Part shown: positions 49,352 to 60,934 of the stretch, one piece after another | Layout of the letters: every line of letters starts with the position of its first letter | How positions within the stretch are numbered: position 1 is the stretch's first letter | NCBI RefSeq assembly: GCF_013426205.1 | Contig: NC_089426.1 | Location: 4,030,001-4,094,000 of the forward strand | Source: Metarhizium brunneum | Lineage: Eukaryota > Ascomycota > Sordariomycetes > Hypocreales > Clavicipitaceae | Reading direction: 5' to 3' | DNA: 64,000 nucleotides | Position numbers and translations under genes: made by a program | Notes under the pieces: model-generated | Database searches by the model: none | What the model was told of the DNA's origin: nothing | The model's input: only the letters and a program-made list of their open reading frames with translations

Positions 49352-50246
49352 TCACTCGACATGCGTCACGAGGACCCGAGCTCCCGCAGAAACGGCCTGC
49401 TCAGCCCCATTGTACGCAAGCAGGTTGAACGTTTCAGCGGGGAGGTTCGCGATCTTATCCTTGGTCGCAAGAGCCAAGATCCTGACCCAAAGTTTGGTGG
49501 CCGTCTTGATATTCTCGGTAGCTATCAAGTAAAGTGCCAGTCCAGCAACATGAAGAGCAGCGGGCGAGGTGTCCGACAAGACTCTTGTGGCCTTGCCAGA
49601 GCCCGTGTCAGTCGACATGACGTCCACGCCGGGAGCAAAGATGTCGACCTTGGGGCCGTCGGCATTGAAGCCGAGGGCAGCCCGTCCCCCCGAATTCCGC
49701 GTGGTTGGCGTGGATGCCTGAATCGATTACGTAGGCAAACATGTCCTTGCCGGCGGTCTCGTCGTACCGACACAGCTTGAGGCCCGGAGTCCCGCTGGAC
49801 ATGGTGCTTAGAGCCCACGGGAGGTCTATTTGGGCTGTTGATGCCAATGGGATTAGCTATGCGTCGTGATCGGCGGCTAATACCTACAGGCGACCGGAGT
49901 ACGCTTTCTTGTGTGGTATTGATCATTCGTGCTGTGGAATGTACCTCTGGGTTATCCGTGATTTTACGAATAGGCTCTTGGTTAAAGGATCCCGAATATG
50001 CGTGAAAGGCACCGAGATCGTATGTCTTCTCGACGCCTGGTAAATCAAGGGCGCGGCTGCCTAGGCTAGCATCGTGCATGGCGCGCGCCCAGTTAACGTG
50101 GGACTCGACATGGCGGGAGGAAATGCCCTCCCTGAGGGTGACGTTGTATGTATCCTCTAGGGGCGAGGGGGCGTTGTCTTGTGCAGGAGCGGCCGCACCC
50201 AGCGAGAGCGTGACGATGATGGCAGTAGGATTTTCGGAATGGCCAT
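49352..50246 (-). pseudogene. Broken proteinase-K-type subtilisin
   Basis: The minus strand keeps a signal-like start at 50246, a typical propeptide (DTYNVTLREGISSRHVESHV; WARAMHDASLG), an intron-like GTATTAG...CAACAG near 49812-49860, and the block AYVIDSGIHANHAEFGG with the catalytic Asp at 49722-49724. Near 49690 the sequence jumps, with a frame change, to KVDIFAPGVDVMST. The 110-130 residues that normally lie between, including the catalytic His and oxyanion Asn, are missing. The Ser block reads SDTSPAALHVAG instead of the usual GTSMA-x-PHVAG. A second frame disruption separates the first codons from the rest of the signal peptide. It cannot make an active protease. It belongs to a different subtilase class from the intact gene at 5991. 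Confidence 0.82.
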
Positions 50247-53200
50247 GTTGTGTGGGCTTTGAATATTTACACTTGATTTATCCGACGGGCGAATCTGGTC
50301 CATCTATAAACTCAATGGCAGGGAGGCTCTCTTTATATAGTGCAGCAACTTACCGAATTCTCTTGACTAGCATGCCCCTGGTGATAGTGCACGATATGTA
50401 TGATGACCCTGGCATACAGACTGCTTAATTTACGCGTCTTGGACTGACATAGCACTGTTGCGAGTGCCTCACGATCCTCTCAAGCCTGTGATAGGATCAA
50501 GTGAAAGCCGCGCGCTCCTAGGCCTCCTGGACTCTCATGTCGACTCGTACGATATTCTTTGCTCAACTCGCTACACTAGGACACAGGACAGCATACTTTA
50601 TGCTCGATATCGACGCTACTAATGCTACGGCTTGGGTCGTGCGATATTCTCTGCCAGCTTCCTAAATCAGAACAGTGTATTCCATGCTCCCATTTAATAC
50701 ATGTACCAGAACGAAAGGGAGAATACTGGGCGTCGCTATTAGTACAGTTCAAGTAGCAGGTGAAGCGGAAGCACAGCCAATGTGTTGTACCAAGTCGTGG
50801 TCTCCCGTCTTTCGAATATAGTGCTTTCACGTCTTCACAACGTCGACATGTCAGCGGGTGTAAATAGACTGTTTGACATGTTTTCCTCCATTTGAAGGCC
50901 CTTGCTGTCCGCCGGAGATGTCGGCATCACAAACCGGCTAATAAAGGGAATAATGAAACCCTGGGCCTTGTGCGTTGTAGACATAAACGCGCTAATACGT
51001 GATTCGGAGCGGTGGCACTTGTGCTCCGCGCCGCATTCGTATCCAGGATGACGACGTCTTGTGCCATGAGCTCAGGTATTCCTGCTGTTTGCGACTCGAG
51101 GATCCAAGAACGTGCGGTGAAGATGCAGCAAAGCTGTTGGGTCAACCATGTTTAGCGGCAAGCGCAGTTTCAACAATCGTCACCGGCAAGGTGAATTCGT
51201 AACACGCTAGCTATATAGCCTATTTATTTGCCTCACGGCCGCTCCAGTTGGAGCGAGGTTTCATGTGTTGCACTGCGGATTCACGGGACCGACCCTATAG
51301 CGAACTGGGGTGCATAACCGGGTGCATAATCGGAAGTCTACGTCGGCTAAATACTACGTGAATTGAGAGTTATTCCAAGTACCGCAGGGCCGCAAGGGGT
51401 TCCGGGTTGTGAAGCTATTGCTATTACAATTCAGACCCTGTGAGTTTAGTCATGATTCATGAGGGACCTGACATGGGAGGTTATGGGGGCTGTATACAGA
51501 GACTTGCGTGTTAGCACGAGTCTTTATATTTGTGTTAGTGGTTTTTCACTATAATACAGGTTAGATCGCAGGGGAGTAACAGCTCTTATGGCAGTGACTT
51601 TATTAATACGAGATTTTGTCGCGTTATTAGGTACCCCTTACTACATATATACTCTTTGTAATAGTTATCTCTTCTTGGCTTCAACATTACCTGCTATGTC
51701 ACACCTGGCTACACATTCAGGGTCTGAATTGTATGCAGCATAATACCCGATGAAAATTGTAGCGTGAGGGGGGGAAATCCAAGAGCAGATGGGAGAGATT
51801 TATTCATAAACCTAGAAATAGACTGGAACCTGTCGTTAACATCAGTCCCGTCGCTTATTGGCAGAGCTCCGTAAATAGATTTAGCAGAGTGGCTTCGACT
51901 CCAACAGTGCATATATCAGGTTTAAATTTTAGGGAATAAAGCAAAAAGATTTGTAATAATTAGCCATGGAAAGCATTACCAGTATCTGGCTTATAAGTGT
52001 GCATATATTGGATCTGTCTCTCTTTCTCTCCATAGCCTCTGACAAGTCACAAGATACCATAGAGAAGGCCAAGCTTATTCCCCGATTATATAGTTTCGAA
52101 CGCTTAGCATAGTATAGTCTTGCCTCAATTTTCAAGATACCTGGCTTTTGAAACGTATGATTTCTGCCAATGCACCTATATCTAATGCGACAGAAATCTC
52201 AGGCATGGGCACTGTAATAATAGCAGGGTTACCAACCTCGAGATGTGTAGTTTAAAATTTATTCAATAACCAACTTTAAGCTATTAAAGGTCCTCGGTCT
52301 TCAAGAGGTCTCTTTAAATACAAGAAGTCGAAGTCGGTGCGCCCTGAGGCCTGAGGCAGCCCCCGCCAAGGCCCGACTCCAGGCTCTCGTGGTACCTTCC
52401 TCTACTATTGTGTAACCTCATTGTGCAATGTCTCTGAACAAGTCTGCCATTATTCGGTATCGCCGGAACGCCTCGCGCCACAGGCCAGAGTTACCACAGA
52501 GTCGGAATCAGAGACCACGTGATGAAGCCGGCCTAGCAAAGGCAAATCTAACAATAGAGGGACAACTCAGTGCGACACATTGCTCCCACTGTAGAAAAAG
52601 AGGCCTAATTTCCTGGCGAAAATAGACTTGATCAGTGACCAAGTGCTGTTGAATAGGGGTTGCACCTGCTAAATCGTGACAAAGACTATCAATGCCATTT
52701 TAGAAAGCTATTCCAAAGCGCGAGTCATCTTCACATTTGGCCCTGTCGAATTATGCCATGTGCTATTTGCTTGCAATAGAGATGCGTTGTTTGCGATGCG
52801 ATACTGAATGGGGGTTACAGTGTGAAGTAGATGTGACGAGGCTTGAATAGAGTCTGGTGCGAACGCGGTGTTGGACCAGAACCCCACATCCAGTGCACAT
52901 CACCCCTGGATGAAGAGACGTACCACTGCAACAGCGGTTGATCATTTGAAAGTTAATCGTGGTATTTATAAAGAAGGGCTATATTTTATTCATGGTTGGC
53001 TTGTGATCATTGTAGGTCACTGACTGCCCATCATTTACATCTCACCTTGCATCGTCCTCGTCACCCCCAAGTGCATGTAGCCTTCCATGAATCAGCATCT
53101 GTTGTTGCCCCACCATACCAAGCCTAATCTGGCAAGAGCCATAACTCGGATCGACTACGAGGCCGAGTCAGCTGGGCATACGCACGAGCAACAGTCTGGT

Positions 53201-53428
53201 GATCAGATCATCCGCCTCGATTCGCCTCGGCAGTGCAAAAAACGCAGTTTACATAATGTGTCCAAGGCCAGCCGGAAAACCTAAATATAAGCAGGCCCTC
53301 AAAACCCAAAAAGAAAAAAAAAAGGGTAAATCGCACGCCACCATTGTGCTTCAAGCCACCTCCTAGATGCGATACACGACCACCACGGATTCTCATCACG
53401 TACGCCGACTCGGTGCAAATTCGGCATC
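50247..53428. other. Decayed AT-rich spacer
   Basis: 51300-52300 is strongly AT-rich with no long frames, consistent with repeat-induced point mutation of former repeats. A stretch at 51400-51700 has the look of an old LTR end (CTTCTTGGCTTCAACA) but no matching partner or target duplication was found. 52300-53400 is less AT-rich, with short frames only. The last 150 bases are the promoter of the C69-type gene. Confidence 0.5.
50331..50340 (-). promoter_or_regulatory. TATA box of the subtilisin pseudogene
   Basis: On the minus strand CTATATAAAG lies about 85 nt before the former start codon, so the promoter core has survived although the coding part is broken. Confidence 0.45.
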
Positions 53429-54991
53429 ATGAAGCCCCTCGTCGGCCTGGCGGTGCTTGTCCCGCAGACCCTGGCCAGCTACGCCTTCTACGTCGGCAAG
53501 AACCTCACGCGGGACGGGAGCGTCCTCGTCGGCGGCACGGGCGAGGAGGTGTCGAGCCACTGGCTGCAGCTGTTCCCTGCGGCGGACCACGCCCCGAATG
53601 AAACCGTCACGGTTGGCGTCACTGGAGGGGCAAACATCCCCGGGGAGCTGATGCGCATCCCGCAGGTGAAACACACATTTCGGTACCTCAGCATGGAGTA
53701 TTCCGACTACATGGGCTTCCCGGCGCCCCTGACCAACGGCGGCCTGAACGAGAAGGGAGTCGCCGTCAGGGACGTGTGGGCTACCAACCGCGCAGAGCTG
53801 ATCCGCATGACGCCCACTCCGCAGCGCGGCGTGCAGTACAGCGACATGGCGAGGCTGGTCATGGAGCGCGCGAGCACTGCCCGCGAGGGAGTCGAGCTGA
53901 TCCGGGACCTCATCAGGGACCACGGCGAGGCCACCTACGGCGGGAACACGCACCTCATTGCCGACAAGGACGAGGGGTGGGTGGTTTGGGAACTCGCCGG
54001 CGGCAGGGGGCTCTGGGCGGCCGAGAGACTGGGCGCCTCGCAGGTCCGCGCCCTGTACCCCGGCTACATTGGGGACTTTCCGGTCGACTTTGCCAACAGC
54101 AGCGATTTCATGGGCTCGGACAATATCGTCACGTTTGCCGTCGAGCAGGGGTGGTGGAGGCCGGGTTCCGGCGAGCCCTTCAACATCTTCAAGGTGTACG
54201 GCCCCCAGGGCCCCGGGTACACGGAGCGCGACGGAGGCTTCAAGTACATGTCGCAGGCGGCTCTGGAAAACGCCACGCTGGCCATGGCGCCCGTGTCCGA
54301 GGCAGGCCTCATGGAGAGGGTGCGCGATCACCGCATCGCAGACGACGAGGCCGGCTACGGGCAGGTTGTTTCCCTGCGCGAGGGCGTCGACCCGGACATG
54401 CTGAGGGTCTGGATCGCACCCACGGGCTCCGTCGCATCGCCCTTCATCCCCTGGTGGCTCGGCGGCCAGTCCGTCCCCCCCGAGTTTGGCCAGCACCGCT
54501 ACCTCACGACCGGCGCGTCGAGTAGTTTCCTCGCGCCCGACTTCCAGCTCCAAGAGGCCTCTCGGTTTGCGGGGCGCATATTCAAGCGCGTCCTGTACTA
54601 CATGTGTAGCGCGCCGGCGCTCTTCTTCCCCATTGTGACGGATGCACTGACTGCCTTTGAGAGCGAGTCCGCCAGGGACCTCGAGTGGGTGGAGAGAAGC
54701 GCAGAGACGCTCATTGCGAGTGGTGAGAGGGATTCGGCAAGGCGATTAATGACGTATTATTCGCATTCGAGGGCTGCCAAGGCCCTCGACATGGGCAACA
54801 CCATGAACGATGCGCTGGACATGTATATCAAGTTGCGGGGGTTGTGGAGGGATCCCGTGGGCAAGGACATTAATGACGCTGGCGAGGGGGCCGAGACGGT
54901 CAATTGCCTGGTCGGGTTCAATCCTGATCGGCCGGCCAATCAGCAGGTGGTCCCCGGGAGTGGTAGGTTTGTAGTCCAGGATCGCTTTTGA
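53429..54991 (+). CDS. Secreted peptidase C69-family (PepD-like) protein with Ser in place of Cys
   Basis: A single GC-rich exon of 520 residues. A signal peptide (MKPLVGLAVLVPQTLA) is followed directly by SYAFYVGKNLTRDGSVLVGG, which aligns with the start of mature C69 dipeptidases, where the sequence runs C-x-x-x-x-VGK-x-x-x-x-DGS. The nucleophile Cys is replaced by Ser17. Further family blocks are GGLNEKGVAVRDVWATNRAE, the region AREGVELIRDLIRDHGEATY, NTHLIADKDEGWVVWELAGG and VRALYPGYIGDFPVDFANS. C69 enzymes are Ntn hydrolases that cleave dipeptides using the N-terminal residue released by processing. Here the signal peptidase cut after Ala16 would expose Ser17 itself. Activity is inference. 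The gene converges on MutY with 265 bp between the stop codons. Confidence 0.87.
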   Translation: MKPLVGLAVLVPQTLASYAFYVGKNLTRDGSVLVGGTGEEVSSHWLQLFPAADHAPNETVTVGVTGGANIPGELMRIPQVKHTFRYLSMEYSDYMGFPAPLTNGGLNEKGVAVRDVWATNRAELIRMTPTPQRGVQYSDMARLVMERASTAREGVELIRDLIRDHGEATYGGNTHLIADKDEGWVVWELAGGRGLWAAERLGASQVRALYPGYIGDFPVDFANSSDFMGSDNIVTFAVEQGWWRPGSGEPFNIFKVYGPQGPGYTERDGGFKYMSQAALENATLAMAPVSEAGLMERVRDHRIADDEAGYGQVVSLREGVDPDMLRVWIAPTGSVASPFIPWWLGGQSVPPEFGQHRYLTTGASSSFLAPDFQLQEASRFAGRIFKRVLYYMCSAPALFFPIVTDALTAFESESARDLEWVERSAETLIASGERDSARRLMTYYSHSRAAKALDMGNTMNDALDMYIKLRGLWRDPVGKDINDAGEGAETVNCLVGFNPDRPANQQVVPGSGRFVVQDRF

Positions 54992-55256
54992 TGCGCCGTG
55001 TGCGGCAGCTCACATGTACATAAACCACGACTTGGATGCCGTTTTGGTGATATAGACGGTATGTAAATAGATGTAACTATAGCTTGGTACTCGTATCGTA
55101 TGGTACAAATCATGTCTGTGATTCAGCAAAAGCGACGACAGTAGAGATAGATGTAGAAGAATGAGGCCAAACCCCAGTATTTGTCATGTGATACTTACCT
55201 GTTGGCGTATACCTTGATTCAGCGCAATATACTCCAGCCAGTTAATGTAGTTCTGT

Positions 55257-57047
55257 TCATTCCGCATCTTTCACCAACGCCCAGCATTTACGCATTCCCG
55301 TGCCCATAGACTCCCCTTCCACATCATCACTCCATCTGGCCCGATCTCCTATTCCACACTCAGCACCATTCTCCCCAACTCGGAACAAGTGCACATGCAT
55401 GGTCAGCTTCAGATGCGAGAACAACCACGGCACACTTCCCAATTCTCCCATGTGCTTAGGGGATACACCGCCCAGTAACGTCTTCATGTGCGCTTTGGCC
55501 AATGCCGTACGCTGCTTCGTTGTGGCGTAATCGTCCTTGCTGGGCAGCGTCTTGCTTGGAAACTCCCATAGTCCTGCTAGCAGCCCCTTGTCTGGTCGAC
55601 GGTGGAGGAGATACGACCCGTCTGGGCGGCGGATCGCACAAACGACGGTTTCTTCTTCGCGGACAGGCTTTTTGGCCGTTTTCAGGGGGAATTTGCGTGC
55701 GTAGTTGGAAATGGCTTCGGCCCCATTCTTCCCAGAGTCTTCCTTTTTGGAGTCGTTTTGTTTGGCGGGCTTTCCTCCTGTGAATGAGAATGCCGCCAGG
55801 GTCATTTGTTTCGGCCCTTTGTTCTTGTCTGTTGTTTTGGGGTTGGGTTTTGATTCTTGCAAGGCTGTTGGCTCTGGGCTGTTGTCGGTCTCCTCTTCCA
55901 GTGGCTCGCAGAGTGTACAGAGATCTTCAATGTCACAAATGTCGGTTCCTCTATTTTGCTCCGTGTTCTTCGCTTCGCTATATACACGACATGAGGCGGT
56001 GACGGGACATTGCGAGCAGTTTGGCTTCGGCGTGCACACCGTGCTGCCTAGTTCCATGAGTGCTTGTCCCCATCGACCGGGTCTATCGGATACCTCTGAC
56101 TCGTCTTCATCATCGGGGCGGTCGAGAGCCACAGTCTGAACGAGGGCATCAGCTGCTGCCCAGATGGCGTCGATGACTTTCTTGTCCGTTTTGATGTTGC
56201 CGTATATGCCTAGCTGACGACTCAAGACGCGAAGAACGTTTCCATCCACCATTGGGGCCGCTCGGCCAAAGACGATTGCAGATATGGCACCGGCTGTGTA
56301 TCTACCGACCCCAGGAACTTTGGCCTCCAGATCGTTCGTAGCTGATGGCAGCAAGCCTTGCATTGCCGGGTCCCCCACCACCAACTTGGAAGCCTCGTGA
56401 ATTCGTGTCGCTCGACTGTAATATCCCAGCCCTCGCCAGGCAGCCAATACGTCCTCTGGGTCAGCGGCGGCAAGATCCTGGATTGTAGGCCATTTGTCCA
56501 TCCAACGGTTCCAATAGTCGATAACCACAACAACCCTCGTTTGCTGCAGCATGATTTCACTAATCCACACCTCGTATGCTCGTCGCTCAAGCAATTTTCT
56601 GAGCTGTGATGCATCAGGTTCCGTGGAAGGATTGATCCAGGGTTTACGCCAAGGCATGGCGCGGGTCATGCTGACCGAGTCGAACCATGACAACAAGGCC
56701 TGCCGATGTTCGAAGCCCCGGCTATCACAGAGGAATAGCGGTTTGTGGTATGAGAGCGAGTGCTGCCGCCCCGACGAAGGGCAACATGGCTCTGGTGAAA
56801 CAGTGCCGCAATTTTGGAATATGGAAATGCCGGTGCCATTTACCCTATTCGATCGAGGTTTTGAGACTTTGCGTCTCTTGGCGCTTCTCAATTCATTGTC
56901 GGATGGCTGGTTGTCGTTATCAGAACCAAAGCTATCGTCGCTGTGTCGTGGCGCGCTGAGACGAGCTGAAAATGACCCATTAGGCTTTCTTGGCTGACCG
57001 GACGATACGTTTCTAGATGACGGCCTCGTTGAGCGTTTTCCAACCAT
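55257..57047 (-). CDS. A/G-specific adenine DNA glycosylase (MutY/MYH1)
   Basis: A single exon encodes 596 residues from ATG 57047; the frame is open upstream to a TTG only. The N-terminal 100 residues are basic and disordered with an NLS-like AKRRKVSKPRSNR (about 56-68). The HhH-GPD glycosylase domain spans about 115-330: Glu164 in SEIMLQQTRV, the hairpin VPGVGRYTAGA and Asp268 in VDGNVLRVLSR. Four cysteines (338, 344, 347, 353) form the 4Fe-4S site with spacing C-x5-C-x2-C-x5-C. A C-terminal Nudix-like domain (about 460-590) contains GLLAGLWEFPS and the FSHLKLTMHV loop that senses 8-oxoguanine. The enzyme removes adenine mispaired with 8-oxoG in base excision repair in the nucleus, possibly also mitochondria. 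A 70-residue acidic linker separates the domains. Confidence 0.95.
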   Translation of the reverse strand: MVGKRSTRPSSRNVSSGQPRKPNGSFSARLSAPRHSDDSFGSDNDNQPSDNELRSAKRRKVSKPRSNRVNGTGISIFQNCGTVSPEPCCPSSGRQHSLSYHKPLFLCDSRGFEHRQALLSWFDSVSMTRAMPWRKPWINPSTEPDASQLRKLLERRAYEVWISEIMLQQTRVVVVIDYWNRWMDKWPTIQDLAAADPEDVLAAWRGLGYYSRATRIHEASKLVVGDPAMQGLLPSATNDLEAKVPGVGRYTAGAISAIVFGRAAPMVDGNVLRVLSRQLGIYGNIKTDKKVIDAIWAAADALVQTVALDRPDDEDESEVSDRPGRWGQALMELGSTVCTPKPNCSQCPVTASCRVYSEAKNTEQNRGTDICDIEDLCTLCEPLEEETDNSPEPTALQESKPNPKTTDKNKGPKQMTLAAFSFTGGKPAKQNDSKKEDSGKNGAEAISNYARKFPLKTAKKPVREEETVVCAIRRPDGSYLLHRRPDKGLLAGLWEFPSKTLPSKDDYATTKQRTALAKAHMKTLLGGVSPKHMGELGSVPWLFSHLKLTMHVHLFRVGENGAECGIGDRARWSDDVEGESMGTGMRKCWALVKDAE

Positions 57048-59093
57048 GGTTCGGATGTTTGCGGCTTCGTCAGCTGTGTTGATACATTGATGCTGTTGAA
57101 TGGCGGTTTGAAATGAACGCGTCGTGGTTGGCGCGTCTCCAGGTCCACCGCGCGCGTGGAATGCCGATTCGTAGCGCAGCGTCACATATTGTGCATCGTA
57201 CTTCAGTCTCAGGCACCAACGCAGGCCTGTGACGCACAAACCCGACGACGGCAGAGCCTGTAAGCAATTTGGAGAGATGCGTGTGCTGCCTTACTTTGCA
57301 CCGAGGCAAAGTGCGCCCTCGCCCCAACTCCGTCGATTCTAATTGCGTAACCGTTGTCGACTGCTCCAATCTCCAATAATCTTTACCTTAGCATGGCACC
57401 GCCGACACCGGATTCCGCATGAGAGTGCATATCAAACCCAATGCAGTCTCAGGCTCGTATGAGATGGCTTGAAATTTACTCTGTCGCCCACGTGGCTACA
57501 TGGGGGTCTTCAATACTAGTATACTACTACCAAAGTCGTTTGGCTCTGACGGAGTCTCGAGAAGTTGTTGCAGAAGTCATGCCTGCTGGAGTGATGCAGA
57601 ACGCTCCTGTTGCCACTCACAACCGGAATTCATCCTGGTGGCGACCAACGCTCCGGCAGCCTGTGCCCTTCGGAAAAGGCCGCGAAGATCAAAATATTGT
57701 GCTTCTCAAGACCTTGAATTGAGAACGTTGAATAACCATAAAGCATCAGCCTTTACGCTGCAACAATGATGAAGCTGTTAATGCACAGGGGGCTGCCACG
57801 CCAATCACAACCCAGACCAAGCTCAATATGAAACTTCAAAGCCTAGCTGACCCAAAGGAATGGGACCATCAGCTCGTGGCATGGAGCCCCCGTGTGGGGG
57901 GGAAGTGCATACCGAGTAGTTATCATGCGCGAATGCGGAAACAGCTCCGGTCAACTCTCGGCGGAGCGTACCTGGCGCTGGCTTGTCGCATCAATTAAGG
58001 TATATGAAGGAGGTAAAATGGCTCTCCAATTCGCGGGGGAAGAGCTGTTCAATTCATGAGGAGAGTTTCTCGTTGAGATGAGGGATTGGGGTACGGTATC
58101 CCGATATCCCAATATCCCGATATCCCCAGGTGGAGAGTCGACAAGCCGGCAGCATGGAAGCATGAGCTGCTGTTTGCCGTAGAGGTTCATCAAGTTGGGT
58201 GCGATAGAGCATCTGGCAGAAATGCGATATCTGAGCGACGTTCAGCTTGGTAAGAATGGTAAATTGATATCGAATCCAACACGGCTCAATTCTTCAGACC
58301 AAGGTTCTTGAATGGGGGTTGCCAGTGGGGAGATATTGAGTCGACTGTAACCTTGAAGCAGGCGTGGCGTGCTTGGCGGCAACAATGAAGGGAACTGTCA
58401 ATGTGCCACGATTGTCACCCGCACCGTGTTCGTCGTTATCCTTTGGGAAAAGGTGCGCGCAACGAACGCAGGCCCATGAAGATGTCGGCAGATCTTGCTC
58501 AATTCGATTTCGAAGGCATCTTGTCTGGAGTGCAGCGCGGGGGGCCTCGAGAATGCCAGACGTCGACGGGTGGCACAGGGAGCCACCGTGGGGGTCACCT
58601 TCCTCGCCGTTGCCAGAGTCAGGATTAGAAGGAGCTACGGAGCACCTGCCCAACGGCAGAGGCAAACCAAACAGATGACCCTGAGATTAGATGTCTGTTA
58701 ACGCCAATCCACAGCCTTGGGTACTCACGCTATCAACCCTGCTTGAGCCTGTTGTCACGAGAACCCAGATGTCTGAAGAAGTATTGTCACGACCTGGTCG
58801 TCCACCGGCGTTTCCACCACCCAGGCACTGAGAGACTAACTACTCACTAGCGTTTTCAAAGCATGGCTTGCACACCTTGGGGGTCAAGTTGGGGGAGGGG
58901 TTCTCCGTGCCGTGACATGGAACTTGCAATTGCCGGCTGGTCACCCCAGCCTGCTGGGCCCTGAGAACCTGGGGGATGTGGCCAGTCGACGAGATAGATA
59001 AACCACCGTTTCCTACGTGGTTTTGGACATGGTCAAGACACTGGAACGAGGCTCTCACCCAGTCCGTCAATCACCAACGCAGCAATCACCAAA
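57048..59093. other. Spacer between divergent genes
   Basis: This contains the promoters of MutY (-) and, 2 kb away, of the sugar transporter (+). A four-copy 8-bp repeat lies at 58095-58126. A 93-codon frame at 57441-57722 has no recognised features. Confidence 0.5.
58095..58126. repeat. RRTATCCC tandem repeat, four copies
   Basis: Four adjacent 8-mers read GGTATCCC, GATATCCC, AATATCCC and GATATCCC. The GATATC palindromes make the tract partly self-complementary. It lies about 1 kb before the sugar transporter and 1 kb from MutY. Confidence 0.85.
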
Positions 59094-60934
59094 ATGGGCC
59101 TAGAAAAACGAAGCTCACAGCCAACGGCCACGGTCGGCCATGGATCAATCCACGCCGACCCAGACGTCGATCCTGCCATGGAGAAAGGCGACCGTGAAAT
59201 CACCCAGATCCAGGGTGATGCTCACTTCTACGAGACTGTCACGGCCGCGCCCTTGAACCCTTGGTCCAAGACCAGTCTGCAGCTCTACATGATTTTGTTG
59301 GTTGCCGCACTCAACGCAACCGCCTCTGGCTTCGACGGCGTATGTCCACGCTCCGTGACCCTACACTCATGCACTTGCTTTATTTCATAACACGTCATCT
59401 AGTCCATCTTCAGTTCCATCAATGCTATGGATCAGTACAAGGCCTATTTTCACCACACCGAGCTTGGGTCTGCCACCGGCATGTTTGTATTGCCATTCCT
59501 GTCCCATGTAAATGGCCCCCTTCGAACTTGCTAATTCCAAACCAGCATCTTCATGATCTACACTATTGGAAACATGGTCGGATCTCTATTCACTGGTCCC
59601 ATCTGCGACCACTTTGGCCGTCGAGCGGGCATGATGACTGGATCTGTTCTGATCATGATCGGAGCTGCCGTCCAGACCGCTGCCCAGAACGATTCCTACC
59701 TCCTGGGTGGACGGTTTGTCCTCGGATTCGGTGTGTCTATCGGAACGTCCTCCGCTCCCACTTACGCCCTCGAACTCGCCCCTCCCCAATGGCGAGCCCG
59801 TGTTGTCGGTTATTATAACACTTGTATGGATCGACCCCTGGAAATGCGTACTGCACCTGTTCATGTGCCTGACACGTCGTTTTAGTCTTCTACACTGGAT
59901 CCATCCTGGCCACCGGCGTGGCATATGCCTCTGCCAAAAACGACAGCGAACTCGCTTTTCGATTGCCCCTGGGTCTTCAGCTGATCCCGCCCGCCTTCAT
60001 CTTCATTGGAGCCTGCCTCGTTCCCGAATCTCCACGGTGGCTCACCATGAAGGGCAAGAAGGAAATGGCCGCTTCCATTTTAGCCAAATATCACGGCGGT
60101 GGTGACATGGAACATCCCATGGTCAAGCTTGAGATTCGAGAATTCGAGCAGAACATCGAGCTGCAGAAGGCTTCCAGCGTGTGGAACTACTGGGCTCTTG
60201 TCGACACGCACAACGCCCGCTGGCGATTCGCCATGATGGCCTTCATGTCCATCTTTGCTCAGATGGCGGGTAACTCTGTTTTGACCTACTATCTGCCCTC
60301 CATGTACAAGCTTCTCGGCATCCAGACGACCGAAAAGCGACTGCTGCTTACCTTTATGAACTCGATTGTCTCTTGTGCGGGCGCGGTCGCTGGATCGGCA
60401 ACCAATGATCGCATTGGCAGGCGAACCAAGCTGTGGGTTGGCAGTATTGTTCTGGCAGGCCTCTTCGGCGGCGTGACGGGATTCTCGAGCCACTTTGAGG
60501 ACAAGACCAAGACTGTCAGCTCAGCCCTCTCCAATGGTGGTGTTGCCTTCATCTTCCTTTTCGGATGCGCCTATTCATTTGTCTACACTCCGCTTACCGC
60601 CACGTACTGTGCCGAAGTGCTGGCCACGCCTACTCGCGCCAAAGGAATGGGAATTCACGTCATTCTGTCCAACTGCGCCAACTTGTACAACACGTATGTT
60701 ACCGCTATTGCTCTGGACTCGATCGACTGGAGGTACTACCTCATCTTTGTGGGCCTGAACCTGCTCTATAGTGTCATATGGTTTGTCTTTGGTGTTGAGA
60801 CTCGTGGCCGCACCCTCGAGGAGATGGACGATGTCTTCAATGCCAAGTTCCCACCTCGTGCTGCCCTCCAGAAGGCCGTCATGGTACGACAAGGGGATGG
60901 ACACTTGCAAGGACTGGACGGGGACGATGCATAG
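59094..60934 (+). CDS. MFS sugar transporter (lactose permease-like)
   Basis: Four exons (59094-59339, 59403-59482, 59546-59823, 59886-60934) encode 550 residues with about 12 membrane segments. Sugar-porter signatures are DHFGRRAGMM in loop 2-3, GRFVLGFGVSIGTSSAPTY, ELAPPQWRARVVGYYNT, PESPRWLTMKG after segment 6, DRIGRRTKL in loop 8-9 and VETRGRTLEEMDDVF after segment 12. The N-terminus is hydrophilic (about 60 residues). The pattern fits fungal lactose/hexose permease-like transporters that import sugar with protons at the plasma membrane; the sugar is not readable. The second intron starts GTTTGT; this donor gives the expected SATGIIFMIYTIGN, while later GT sites break the frame. Confidence 0.94.

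Noticed and set aside
51400..51720. Possible solo LTR
   Set aside because: The sequence has an LTR-like end, but no 5' TGT border with a matching 5-bp target duplication was found.
53396..54553. 385-codon open frame on the minus strand
   Set aside because: Antisense shadow of the C69-type gene; no domain, and GC-rich third positions on the other strand explain it.
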